The translations under genes were made by a program, and so were the position numbers. From an uncultured Polaribacter sp. (GTDB lineage: Bacteria > Bacteroidota > Bacteroidia > Flavobacteriales > Flavobacteriaceae), in assembly GCF_947501385.1 (NCBI RefSeq), contig NZ_CANMVP010000012.1, positions 81,957 to 145,956 on the forward strand: 64,000 nucleotides of DNA, read 5' to 3'. Within the stretch, counting starts at the first letter, position 1; the number at the start of each line of letters is the position of its first letter. Positions 18,699 through 27,256 of this stretch are shown here, one piece after another. The notes under the pieces were generated by a model. It saw only the letters and a program-made list of their open reading frames with translations, searched no databases and was not told where the DNA came from.

Positions 18699-18790
18699 CC
18701 TGCAAGGTTTCAAAAACCTTGTAGGTATTTTGTTTTATTCTAATTTTATACCTAGAAGGAATCCTCATTCTTCGGAAATACCTTGCAGGA
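18699..18790. repeat. Dispersed repeat element (CCTGCAAGG...CCTTGCAGG)
   Basis: The element begins CCTGCAAGGTTTC, turns back at AAACCTTGTAGGTAT to form an imperfect hairpin, and ends with the inverted terminus ACCTTGCAGGA. A second copy is at 27759-27836 with the same ends. It is a non-coding interspersed repeat, placed just upstream of ArsM. Confidence 0.75.
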
Positions 18791-18845
18791 ATAAATTGCA
18801 ATGGGCTTAAGCTCGTTACAATTTATTTTACCAAACTTGCTCAAC

Positions 18846-18862
18846 TTTCCCCTTTGGGGAAA
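18846..18862. repeat. Perfect hairpin TTTCCCC-TTT-GGGGAAA
   Basis: Seven-bp perfect arms with a 3-nt loop lie between ArsS and ArsM. No T-run follows on the minus strand, so a repeat remnant or attenuator is more likely than a terminator. Confidence 0.5.
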
Positions 18863-18882
18863 TGTCTGAATGACCATGGGGC

Positions 18883-19938
18883 TTATGCAACAACGCCTTG
18901 ACAACTACTTCCTGCCCCCGCAGTGCAACCATAACAATGTTGATTGATAATAATGTTTCTGTCTTGTAGCAATTCTTCGTTATAATCTTTAATGTGTTTT
19001 ACTTTACTAGCTACTTTTAAATTTAACATTTGGTTAAAATCACAATCAAATAACCAACCGTCCCAACTTATAGACAAAGTATTTGTACACATTACATTTT
19101 TTACAGCAGTAGGGTTGTAAGCATCTACCAAAGAAATCATATAATCTTCATAATTTTCTGAAGCAATCAAATAATCTAAAAAACGACTAATAGGTAAATT
19201 GGTAATGGCAAAAAGGCTATGAAAATCAATATCAAACTCATCTTTCAAAGCTTTTTTGAAATCATTTTCTAAAGCTTGTTGGTCACCAGGTAAAAATGCT
19301 CCTGAAGGATTGTACACCAAATCTAATTTTAAATCAGAGCCTGCTAATCCGTAACCAACAGCGTTTAATTCTTGCAGAGCTTTTATCGATTTATCGAAAA
19401 CTCCATCTCCACGTTGTTTGTCGGTTTTTCCGCGCGTCCAATGTGGCATAGAAGAAACTACGTGTACATTGTGTTTTTTGAAGAATTGGGGTAAATCGTA
19501 ATATTTTTTATTCGCTCTGATAATTGTTAAATTAGAACGTACAATAAAGTCTTTAATTCCTGCTTTAGATGCTTCTTCTACAAACCATCTAAAATTAGGA
19601 TTCATCTCTGGTGCGCCACCCGTTAAATCTAAGGTATGTGCTTTTGTCTTTTGAATGACTTCTAAACACTGCTTCATGGTGTCTAAAGTCATAATTTCTT
19701 TTCTGTCTGGACCCGCATCTACATGACAATGTTCGCAAACTTGGTTACACATATATCCTAAATTTATCTGTAGAATTTCTAATTTTTTAGGACGCAAAGG
19801 AAACTGATTTGTCTCTTTAATTTTTGCTGCAAACGTTGGTAATTCACCATCAGCGAAAATGCCATTGGAAAGAATTTCCATTTGACGAGATGTATTTGCA
19901 ATGTCGTTATTTCTTGCTTTTAATGATTTTGTAGCCAT
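18883..19938 (-). CDS. arsS: ArsS, radical SAM enzyme of arsenosugar synthesis
   Basis: The 351-residue protein has a radical SAM CxxxCxxC motif in GYMCNQVCEHCHVDAG (Cys64, Cys68, Cys71). Its C-terminal part is cysteine-rich with CYGCTAGAGSSCQG, as in SPASM-related families. Known ArsS enzymes transfer a 5'-deoxyadenosyl group from SAM to the arsenic of dimethylarsenite made by ArsM. The conserved LTGGAPEMN at about residue 105 is the usual second SAM motif. It is probably the first gene of the ArsS-ArsM-rhodanese group on the minus strand; 203 bp separate it from ArsM, and that gap holds the repeat element. Confidence 0.93.
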   Translation of the reverse strand: MATKSLKARNNDIANTSRQMEILSNGIFADGELPTFAAKIKETNQFPLRPKKLEILQINLGYMCNQVCEHCHVDAGPDRKEIMTLDTMKQCLEVIQKTKAHTLDLTGGAPEMNPNFRWFVEEASKAGIKDFIVRSNLTIIRANKKYYDLPQFFKKHNVHVVSSMPHWTRGKTDKQRGDGVFDKSIKALQELNAVGYGLAGSDLKLDLVYNPSGAFLPGDQQALENDFKKALKDEFDIDFHSLFAITNLPISRFLDYLIASENYEDYMISLVDAYNPTAVKNVMCTNTLSISWDGWLFDCDFNQMLNLKVASKVKHIKDYNEELLQDRNIIINQHCYGCTAGAGSSCQGVVA

Positions 19939-20061
19939 ATATGCTGAACTTGCTAATGCTGATCCTATTTCAGCTTCTTTTTAATTAGTACTTTAAAATA
20001 TGCTTAGTATTTAGAAAAAAATGATGCTTTTGGTTTTTTTGTAAATTCATTTTGGCTAACG

Positions 20062-20093
20062 AATGTCACACTGAGCTTGTCGAAGTGTTTTGT
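20062..20093. repeat. Partial dispersed repeat (ACTGAGCTTGTCGAAGTG)
   Basis: A single arm of a repeat whose fuller inverted form is at 30133-30191. Both share AATGTCA and TGAGCTTGTCGAAG. It lies between ArsS and the AhpD-like gene and does not look coding. Confidence 0.55.
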
Positions 20094-20124
20094 AAACTTT
20101 AAAATCTTAGTTAAACCTATTTTT

Positions 20125-20198
20125 TAGATTCCAACTTTCGTTGGGATAAGCAACCTCTAAAATTTTTGCGAAAAGCAAAAATTAGAGTCTGCTTACAT
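20125..20198. repeat. Two-hairpin repeat ending at a gene stop codon
   Basis: TAGATTCCAACTTTCGTTGG makes one imperfect hairpin and AATTTTTGCGAAAAGCAAAAATT a second; the element ends CTGCTTACAT. The TTA in that end is the reverse complement of the stop codon of the AhpD-like gene (20193-20195). The same architecture and end appear at 35261-35332. Confidence 0.7.
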
Positions 20199-20528
20199 TT
20201 CCAATTTATTCACTTTATTCATCATTTGAACTCCATGCACTAAAGTGGCGCCACTTTTTATAGCTGCACCCACATGAATCGCTTCCATCATTTGTTCTTT
20301 GGTAATACCTCTTTGTAAACCATCTTTTGTATACGCATCTATACAATAAGGGCACTGTTCTGTATGGGCAACTGCCAACGCAATTAAAGACTTTTCTCGG
20401 GCCGTTAAAGCACCTTCTTCAAATACTTTTCCATAATAATCGAAAAACTTATTGCCAAGATCTTCGCTCCATTCAGTAATTTTTCCGAATTTTCTTAAAT
20501 CGTTAGCATCGTAATAATTTTTAGACAT
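20193..20528 (-). CDS. AhpD-like protein of arsenosugar loci
   Basis: The 111-residue protein is a carboxymuconolactone decarboxylase/AhpD-family member. The redox CxxC sits in EQCPYCIDAY at about residues 60-63, and the following position has Tyr where classical AhpD has a histidine. The family is annotated as arsenosugar biosynthesis-associated peroxidase-like. A role in reducing an oxidised arsenic or peroxide intermediate is plausible but not shown. It is encoded between the DUF547 gene (39 bp upstream) and ArsS on the same strand. Its stop codon lies inside a dispersed repeat, so the last residues (KLEM) may have been changed by that insertion. Confidence 0.9.
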   Translation of the reverse strand: MSKNYYDANDLRKFGKITEWSEDLGNKFFDYYGKVFEEGALTAREKSLIALAVAHTEQCPYCIDAYTKDGLQRGITKEQMMEAIHVGAAIKSGATLVHGVQMMNKVNKLEM

Positions 20529-20567
20529 GCATCTTATTTTTATTATTAAAATCGAAAGATAAAAAAA

Positions 20568-21278
20568 TTATTTTCCGTTTAAAGACCAATCGTATTTTAA
20601 ATAATTTGTTCTTGCTTTTTTGTTGATCTCTGTTTCAGAATATTTGTTTAAATATTCTATTAGAGAACCATTTTTAGTAAAATCTTCTTTAAACCAATCA
20701 AAAATTGAAGAGACTTGAACTTTCTTGTTAGAAATTTTATTTCTAGAAGTATCGTTGATGAATTCTTTCATTAATTTTTCTAATGAAGCGTCTACGTTTT
20801 CTTCTGTAAAAGCCATATTTCCTAATTTTGGACAAGAAACAGAGGCGCAATTTACACCTACGTGAATTCTTGGGTCAAATAATTTTTTACGCAAAATTTC
20901 ATGCTCTATATGATCTAAGGTGTATGTTTGTCCGCCCACTTTAGCAAACGGAATTTTCCAAGCGGTTTTGCCACTTTCTTTGATGTTCATGATACTTTTT
21001 AGTGGATAATTTTCTAAAATGAGTTTGATGGTATATGCATTGTAAGCATTTATCCAAAAAGCTTTTTGTTTATTATCTGACCAAGAATTTGCCGGAGATG
21101 TTTTTTCTAAATAAGAGATGTACGTATCTAAATTCGCTTCATCAGCTTTAAAGGATTTGTAATCTACAATTCCGTCTTCCGTAACATGCTTTTGTAGTAA
21201 ATCGTTAAATATTGAGGTTTGCGCATGTACTTGTGAGAAAGTAAAAAGTGTAATGGATAGTAACAGTATTTTTTTCAT
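20568..21278 (-). CDS. DUF547 domain protein, exported
   Basis: The 236 residues begin with a signal peptide (MKKILLLSITLFTFSQVHAQ). They hold the DUF547 domain, recognised by AFWINAYNAYTIKLIL, LDHIEHEILRK and IHVGVNCASVSCPKL, whose conserved cysteines and histidine may form a thiol-protease-like site. The family is of unknown activity but is often next to ArsM/ArsS in Flavobacteriaceae and cyanobacteria. It is the upstream-most gene of this minus-strand cluster. The region upstream is a decayed transposase, so the promoter should lie in 21279-21400. Confidence 0.9.
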   Translation of the reverse strand: MKKILLLSITLFTFSQVHAQTSIFNDLLQKHVTEDGIVDYKSFKADEANLDTYISYLEKTSPANSWSDNKQKAFWINAYNAYTIKLILENYPLKSIMNIKESGKTAWKIPFAKVGGQTYTLDHIEHEILRKKLFDPRIHVGVNCASVSCPKLGNMAFTEENVDASLEKLMKEFINDTSRNKISNKKVQVSSIFDWFKEDFTKNGSLIEYLNKYSETEINKKARTNYLKYDWSLNGK

Positions 21279-21571
21279 TGGATGTTTTTTCTTAATGATG
21301 TAGACGAAATCTTTTTTAATTGATTACAATAATTAGTTTAAAATTATTAAATGTGTATCTATTTTATATTTGCTGCTTATTAAGTTTAGCCTTTCTTGAA
21401 TTCTCGGGAGAAATGGCATCCTTTTTTTATTTTAAAAAAATATATAATAGGAAACAGTTGACCTACCTGCAGCAGCTACTATGCACCCGCATCTTTTGCT
21501 ATGTTAATTCCTTTGTTATATAGAAGCCTGTCTAAACCTCTTTTTTAAATTACTACACTTTACGGTTCTTA

Positions 21572-22091
21572 AGAATCATACTCTTTCCAGGTTTCTAAGG
21601 GATCGATAAACCAAGCCACCCAACCACTTTCTAAATCTACTTGTTATATTTTAAAGCCCTGTTTTTTAGTAATCTAAACAGTTTTTATATATACCATTGT
21701 ACACTATAACATTCTACTTATGGTTAAAAGGTTTTGATAGCTCTCCACTTTATGAGTAGTAAATAATTTTCAATGAATCGCATGTAAACTAGCTGTAGCC
21801 TCTTTTACAGAAATACAAATTACCTCTAAAGATTCGGGATAGTCTTTATTTTTTTAAATTTGATGGACACTTAATGGAGTATAAAGTAAAGCGTAGTTCT
21901 ATTTCTGCTTATCTTTTGTATTGATGCTTTCTACTGTCGGTAGGAAGTGTAATGGTATCACTTATTGCTATAGGTTCAGCTTCTACACTTTTGTAAAGAT
22001 TTTCTCTATTTATTAGCTTTCTAGTGGTTCTAAGGCGTACAGGTAAATGATACTTTTGATCTGGAATCAAAACAAATCGTTCATAAATCAA
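21572..22091 (-). pseudogene. Decayed IS4-type transposase fragment
   Basis: Reading the minus strand across frames gives YERFVLIPDQKYHLPVRLR, then AEIELRFTLYSIKCP, then DYPESLEVICISVKEATA, LFTTHKVESYQ and VDLESGWVAWFIDP. The order and the LLTTHKVE-like block resemble the C-terminal half of IS4-family transposases. At least two stops and frameshifts interrupt it, and no terminal repeats were found. The rest of the 913-bp gap 21279-22191 holds no credible gene; a 67-codon plus-strand frame there has no support. Confidence 0.55.
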
Positions 22092-22191
22092 TTTAATAAA
22101 TACTTACGGGTACACAATAGCTACCAAAAAAAGCGCATAACTGAAGAATCTTATATTTTTCAATTCGTTTCTGGTTGTACATGACAAAATT

Positions 22192-22653
22192 TTAATCAAA
22201 ATGAGCAATATTTTCTCTAACATAATGTAAAGTGAGTTGTAGAATATCGTCTTCATATTTTTCAAACTGAAGGTCTAAATCGTCCCATAAATCGATATTA
22301 GATTCCTTTTCCATTAAAATTTGTTGACGTATTCTTAAATTTTTTGGAACAGGAATTTCTGGAAATAAAAAAATGGCTTCCGTTAAAAGATCCACCGTTT
22401 TTTTTGCTTTTATAGCGAGGTAGGCTTGAAAAATTTCATGGGTAAACTGACCAGAAGATTTAAAGAAGAATTGAATAAAGCCACCTTCAGTTACATGTTG
22501 CTCTAATACATCGATGTATATAAACGTTTTTTCATATTCATTTAATTGATCAAAATTATCTTTTTCTTGAATTTTCTTTCCAATAATTTCTCCAATTCTG
22601 GTAATTTTTTCGGCATCATTGTTTAAAAGCAATGCTATTTCTGTCGAGGTCAT
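22192..22653 (-). CDS. DMP19/DUF4375-like protein
   Basis: The 153-residue cytoplasmic protein resembles the DMP19 (DUF4375) family: EGGFIQFFFKSSGQFTHEI is the most conserved block and FPEIPVPKNLRIRQ follows. The family is partly known from a Neisseria DNA mimic protein, but most members have no assigned role and this one is not strikingly acidic throughout. Its start overlaps the stop of the DUF4174 gene by 4 bp (ATGA, 22650-22653), so the two are translationally coupled. Confidence 0.75.
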   Translation of the reverse strand: MTSTEIALLLNNDAEKITRIGEIIGKKIQEKDNFDQLNEYEKTFIYIDVLEQHVTEGGFIQFFFKSSGQFTHEIFQAYLAIKAKKTVDLLTEAIFLFPEIPVPKNLRIRQQILMEKESNIDLWDDLDLQFEKYEDDILQLTLHYVRENIAHFD

Positions 22654-23069
22654 TTTTTATTTTTTATAAGTTCTCTTTTTCGCATCGGCATTCCGTCTAT
22701 AATTGCAAATAATTTTTTTGCAGATAAAATTTCGGTTTGAGATAGTTTTATTCCACCGTCTAAGCCAGTTAAAATAATTTTAAAAGGATTTTTTTTAGCG
22801 TTAAATTTTGAATATAATTTCGATGACAAAATCCAATTTTCATCAAAATTAAAAGAATAACTTTTTTCAATGATTTGGTAAATAACTAATTTTCTATCTA
22901 TTAATTCTGATGATTTATCTTTTAAAACCTGAACTTGATTTTGAAATTCAGAAGTATTTTTATTATCAGATATTATTAAAATGACACGATTTTCCCATTG
23001 ATGTTTTTTGATATTTTGACCAAAAGAAAATAGCGAGAAAAACATAAAAAAAATTAGAATTGCTTTCAT
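22650..23069 (-). CDS. DUF4174 domain protein, exported
   Basis: The 139-residue protein has a signal peptide (MKAILIFFMFFSLFSFGQ) and the DUF4174 pattern: HQWENRVILIISDN at the start, then DRKLVIYQI, IILTGLDGGIKLS and a final IDGMPMRKREL. The family has a thioredoxin-like look without the CxxC pair and has no known activity. It is followed by the DMP19-like gene with a 4-bp overlap, and it starts 53 bp after the end of the larger hydrolase gene. Confidence 0.8.
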   Translation of the reverse strand: MKAILIFFMFFSLFSFGQNIKKHQWENRVILIISDNKNTSEFQNQVQVLKDKSSELIDRKLVIYQIIEKSYSFNFDENWILSSKLYSKFNAKKNPFKIILTGLDGGIKLSQTEILSAKKLFAIIDGMPMRKRELIKNKK

Positions 23070-23122
23070 AAAAAAAATAAGGTCTCAATAAATATTTATC
23101 GAAACCTTCTTATGTTTAAAAT

Positions 23123-24943
23123 TTATTCAACAGACTTTTTAAAAGTATTTTTACCACCAACAACAGGAATTGTAATGCTAGTTCCGGATAAATCTACCGT
23201 TAATTCCGTTCCTGGTTTTGGTAATAAAGTATATTCAGAATCACTAGAAAAAATCATCAAACCAATTTGTTGTCCTTTTTTTATGATTTGATCATCGGGT
23301 TGCAATTCAAATGTCATTTCATAGAATTTACCAACTTTTAAAGGAGCACCTTTAGTTAACGACTTGTAATTTTGTAAATCTGCCCAACCGCGTGTGATAA
23401 TATTATCGGTAATTTTTGCTCTTCTGCTAGAATTCCAAGGTAGTGATACTAAGTAAACAGATAGATTTACAGCTGTCTTAGAACTTGCTGCTTTTATGGT
23501 AATTGTAGCAACTCCAGAAATGTGTACATCTTCTTTTAAAATAGGAGTTACATATAATAAACGATGGTTTGTATAATCTGCTTTTGCCAAAGCTTCCGAA
23601 GAAAAAGAATAATTATCTACCAACGTTTCTTTTCCTTTTGACGCCGAATTATCAACGTTTAGACTTCCTACACCTGGCGCACCAGCACCTAGATAAAAAG
23701 TAACGTTTTCTGCTTCAGGATTTGGGTATGCTGCATAAGCTGTTGGTTCTTCTCTTTTGTCATTTTCTCTAACAATCCAAGCTTTTGCATCGTTTTCAAC
23801 ATTATTTTTAATGCCATGTAAATAACGCGTAAACCAACGATTCATCATTTTCATTGGCGGTGGTCCACCATGTCCGTTTTGATGATAATAAATTTGAGTT
23901 GGCAAGCCCATTTCTGATGCTTTTTTATAAATTCGATAACTGTGTTCTGGCATCACATTCCAATCGTTGAAACCATGAGACATTAAAAGTGCCGCTTTCA
24001 TTGGTTTTATATCATTTAAATAATCTCTTCCTGCCCAAAAATCATTGTAATCTCCTGAAGCTCTGTCCATACCATTTGCCATTTCAGTATCTCTGACAAT
24101 TTTGTTGTTTCTGGGTCTATTTTCTTCTTTTCCACTGTGGATAAAATCGTACAAAACATCAATATCTTCACCTAAATATCCTCCAGGAGAACGCACTAAG
24201 CCATTAGAACGATAATAATGATAATAAGAAGTATTTGGTGCCACAGGAATAATGGCTTCCAAACCTTCAACGCCAGTTGTAGCTGCGGCTAAAGGAATTG
24301 TTCCGTTGTACGAAGTTCCTGTCATTCCTACTTTTCCGGTAGACCAAAAAGCAGCAACTGTTTCATTTCCTTCTCTTGAAGCATATCCTTTTGCACGACC
24401 ATTTAACCAGTCTATAACAGCCTTTGGCGCTAAAGATTCATTATCGCCACCAACGGTTGGTGCACCATCAGACAAGCCCGTTCCTGGTGATGAAGAATGC
24501 ACCACAATATAGCCTCTTGGTACCCAAGTTTTAATTTGTGAATTTGAAATAATTGGTCGTTTTCCTCTTCTAACAACTTCTACTTTGGTTCTTGGTTTTT
24601 CTTTTGCACCAATCTCATGTTTTACTTCCCAAAATAAACCCGGAGCGTTTCCTGCAGTTCCTGCGTAATACGGACTCGATTCATACACAACAGGCAGTTT
24701 TAAACCCTCTGAATCTGTTTGTTCAGGTCTCGTAACAGCTACATGAACTCTGTCTAATTTTCCATCTCCGTCAGAATCAAAAGTAGTTTCTACCCACAAA
24801 TCATGACGAATCCATTTTTCTGGATTGTTAAATGCTGCTACAATTTGTGCTTCTCCATCTTTAAAAATTGGTGTAGCTTTTTCTTGTGCTTGCAAAGAAT
24901 ATGCTATAAGAAATAATAGGATAAATTGGAATTTATTTTTCAT
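23123..24943 (-). CDS. Xaa-Pro dipeptidyl-peptidase/CocE-like hydrolase
   Basis: The 606-residue protein has a signal peptide and an S15/CocE layout. An alpha/beta hydrolase domain carries the nucleophile loop GMTGTSYNGTIPLA (Ser in GTSYNG), and DWNVMPEHSYRIY contributes the acid. The likely catalytic His is in HQNGHGGP. A C-terminal jelly-roll domain covers about residues 410-600 (DVHISGVATITIKAA ... GQQIGLMIFSSD). Members cleave X-Pro dipeptides or hydrolyse acyl esters. It acts outside the cytoplasm. It follows the second CocE-like gene by 10 bp, so the pair is an operon. Confidence 0.9.
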   Translation of the reverse strand: MKNKFQFILLFLIAYSLQAQEKATPIFKDGEAQIVAAFNNPEKWIRHDLWVETTFDSDGDGKLDRVHVAVTRPEQTDSEGLKLPVVYESSPYYAGTAGNAPGLFWEVKHEIGAKEKPRTKVEVVRRGKRPIISNSQIKTWVPRGYIVVHSSSPGTGLSDGAPTVGGDNESLAPKAVIDWLNGRAKGYASREGNETVAAFWSTGKVGMTGTSYNGTIPLAAATTGVEGLEAIIPVAPNTSYYHYYRSNGLVRSPGGYLGEDIDVLYDFIHSGKEENRPRNNKIVRDTEMANGMDRASGDYNDFWAGRDYLNDIKPMKAALLMSHGFNDWNVMPEHSYRIYKKASEMGLPTQIYYHQNGHGGPPPMKMMNRWFTRYLHGIKNNVENDAKAWIVRENDKREEPTAYAAYPNPEAENVTFYLGAGAPGVGSLNVDNSASKGKETLVDNYSFSSEALAKADYTNHRLLYVTPILKEDVHISGVATITIKAASSKTAVNLSVYLVSLPWNSSRRAKITDNIITRGWADLQNYKSLTKGAPLKVGKFYEMTFELQPDDQIIKKGQQIGLMIFSSDSEYTLLPKPGTELTVDLSGTSITIPVVGGKNTFKKSVE

Positions 24944-24953
24944 GTTAATTGCT

Positions 24954-26867
24954 TTATTTTAGAACTGAAAATTGGATGGATGAATCTGTAAAAACAGTAT
25001 GTGTTTGTGTTTTAAAGTCTTTTTCATCTGCTTTGTAAATATTCTCTACATAGGTCTGCGGATTCAAATCGATTAAAGGAAACCAAGTACTTTGCACTTG
25101 AATTTGTAATTTATGTCCTTTTTTAAAGGTGTGAAAAACATCTTGTAGTTTGATATTTACGTCGGTTTTTTTATTGGGAATAAAAGGTTCTGGAAACTCA
25201 AAGCTATTTCTAAATCGTCCACGCATCACTTCACTTCTAACCATTAGATGATAATTACTCATTTTTAAATGGTCTTGTAATTTGTCATTATTTTCTTCTG
25301 CGTCAGAAGGATGTACGTCAATTACTTTTACAATCCAATCTGCTGCAGTTCCTGTAGTTGCCACTTTTAATTTGGCTACAATATCTCCAGCTAAGGTATA
25401 ATCTTCGGTTAAAATATCGGTTTCAAAAACCAATACATCGGGTCTTCTTGCCGCAAAACGTTGGTCGTCTGTCATATACTTTCTGGGTGTAAAAACCGTT
25501 TTAATATCTTCAGAATAGGGCACAGGACGTTTGATATCGCTTATAAAATTTATTTTTTCTGTTGATTTTTTATCCGCAGTTAGTTCTTGATTTTTAGATA
25601 AAAACCAATCTTCTTTTACCACATTTTCGGGAGGCCAAGCATCATAGGATTTCCATGCTAGTTTTCCAGAATCGAAAACATAAGCTTCTGGCAAACCAGA
25701 ATTATGATCTGCTTTTCCTTTTAAGAAGTGATTGAAAAACTTAGTTTCAACATTTGTTTGAAATTTTAGTGAAATAGAATCTCCAAAATAATAATTTCCA
25801 ACAGCATTTCTCACTCCAGAACTTGCCCAACGACCATGATCCCAAGGTCCGAAAACCATTGTGTTGTAATTGTCTTTACCCTGTTTTTCAATTGCTTTAT
25901 AAGTTTCTAAAGGACCATATAAATCCTCGGCATCAAACCAACCACCCACAATCATTGTGGCTACGGTAGATGGAACTTTATCTAAATGCTGAATAATTCC
26001 TTTGCTTTTCCAAACAGCATCATAATTAGGATGCTCTGTAATTTCTTTCCAGAAATAATCATCTATTTTGTCTTTCTTTTCTGTATTGGTAACATCTAAT
26101 TTATCATACTGAAAATATTCGTTGAGGTTTTTTAAAGGTCCTTTGTCTAAGAAAAATTGATATTGATCTTGTGAATTCATTTTCGGAAAAGAATACCAAG
26201 CAGTATCTGTTGGTGTGTCTTTATAGGTTCCGAACAAAGAAATGGCTCTAAAATAACTCAATAAAAAGGCACCATTATGATGAAAATCATCAAAGAAAAA
26301 ATCACCAATACAGGCTTGTGGAGAAGCTGCTTTTAATGCAGGATGCGCATCAATGGTAGAAACGGTTGCGTAATGCCCAGGATATGAAATTCCCCAAGTA
26401 CCTACATTTCCATTATTATTTTCTACGTTTTTTACGAGCCAATCAATGGTATCATAAGTATCCGAAACTTCATCAGATTGATTTTTCTTTTTATTGGGAA
26501 TGTACGCGCGCATATTATCGTACACACCTTCGCTCATCCAGCGCCCACGAACATCTTGATACACTACAATGTTCCCTTCTTTCATTAAATGCACATTAGG
26601 TCCAATTTTAGTTTTCATTCCTTCACCATAAGGCTTAGAACTATATGGAGTTCTTTGCATTAAGATAGGATATTCTTTAGAAGTATCTTTTGGAGAATAA
26701 ATGGTGGTGTGGAGTTTTACACCATCTCTCATCGAAATAGTCACTTCTTTCTTTGTGTAATTATCAGCAACAAAAGTACTTTTTTTTGGAGTTTCTTCTT
26801 TTTCAGTTTTGCTACAACTAGCAATGAATAAAAAACTAAAAATAGAAAGAATAAGATATTTTTTCAT
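24954..26867 (-). CDS. CocE/NonD hydrolase, lipoprotein (amino acid ester hydrolase-like)
   Basis: The 637-residue protein starts with a lipoprotein signal (lipobox FIASC, about Cys18). The hydrolase domain has GTWGISYPGHYATVS with the catalytic Ser, GGWFDAEDLYGPLETY and GPWDHGRWASS with the probable Asp and His. The C-terminal jelly roll ends with HKLQIQVQSTWFP. The layout fits alpha-amino acid ester hydrolases and glutaryl acylase relatives of the CocE/NonD family. It is the upstream member of a pair with the Xaa-Pro-type enzyme, 10 bp apart. Together they may degrade peptides or N-acyl compounds at the cell surface. Confidence 0.9.
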   Translation of the reverse strand: MKKYLILSIFSFLFIASCSKTEKEETPKKSTFVADNYTKKEVTISMRDGVKLHTTIYSPKDTSKEYPILMQRTPYSSKPYGEGMKTKIGPNVHLMKEGNIVVYQDVRGRWMSEGVYDNMRAYIPNKKKNQSDEVSDTYDTIDWLVKNVENNNGNVGTWGISYPGHYATVSTIDAHPALKAASPQACIGDFFFDDFHHNGAFLLSYFRAISLFGTYKDTPTDTAWYSFPKMNSQDQYQFFLDKGPLKNLNEYFQYDKLDVTNTEKKDKIDDYFWKEITEHPNYDAVWKSKGIIQHLDKVPSTVATMIVGGWFDAEDLYGPLETYKAIEKQGKDNYNTMVFGPWDHGRWASSGVRNAVGNYYFGDSISLKFQTNVETKFFNHFLKGKADHNSGLPEAYVFDSGKLAWKSYDAWPPENVVKEDWFLSKNQELTADKKSTEKINFISDIKRPVPYSEDIKTVFTPRKYMTDDQRFAARRPDVLVFETDILTEDYTLAGDIVAKLKVATTGTAADWIVKVIDVHPSDAEENNDKLQDHLKMSNYHLMVRSEVMRGRFRNSFEFPEPFIPNKKTDVNIKLQDVFHTFKKGHKLQIQVQSTWFPLIDLNPQTYVENIYKADEKDFKTQTHTVFTDSSIQFSVLK

Positions 26868-26962
26868 TGTAAGGTTGGTTTATTTGAATGCTAAATTTAC
26901 AAAACTAAAAAGAGTTGTTGAGAATTCTTTTGTTAAAATGAAATGCGATTTTTTTCTGAAGC

Positions 26963-27208
26963 TATTTCCAGCTTTCTGTTCTCTCTCTTTTTGCTGAATT
27001 TATTTCAAGCATCTCGCTATGAAAACAAGCCATCTCATAATCTGTAACAGGTACTGAATAAAGTTTGGCATACAAAGGATGCCACTTCTCCCGAAATTCT
27101 GGGAATAGGCTAAACTTGTTTGCATAGTTTTATGATTTTCGAATAGCAACAGTATTTTTAACAAAAAGGCAAGACTCTTCAGGTTTTTAAATCTGAAGAG
27201 TCTCTAAA
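26963..27208. repeat. Composite dispersed repeat ending in an 11-bp-stem hairpin
   Basis: The 389-bp gap 26868-27256 holds no gene. It contains TTTCCAGCTTTC, a GGATGCCACTTCTCCCGAAAT block and finally the perfect hairpin AGACTCTTCAG-N10-CTGAAGAGTCT (27175-27206). The same order of blocks is seen at 35010-35177 and in weaker form at 58715-58880. It is probably one interspersed element type. Confidence 0.65.
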
Positions 27209-27243
27209 ATTTAATGATTTTAGCTGTTTTCATTCATAAATGC

Positions 27244-27251
27244 TAAATTTG
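27244..27251 (+). promoter_or_regulatory. -7 box (TAAATTTG) close to start codon
   Basis: A perfect TAnnTTTG box ends only 5 nt before the ATG at 27257. The transcript would be leaderless or nearly so. Confidence 0.6.
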
Positions 27252-27256
27252 TATGT

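Noticed and set aside
21320..21523. 67-codon plus-strand frame after the DUF547 gene
   Set aside because: Composition and lack of motif fit chance reading of AT-rich DNA.
27159..27208. Hairpin AGACTCTTCAG/CTGAAGAGTCT as a simple terminator
   Set aside because: No T-run follows directly, and the hairpin recurs with other blocks at 35147, so a repeat element is the better reading.
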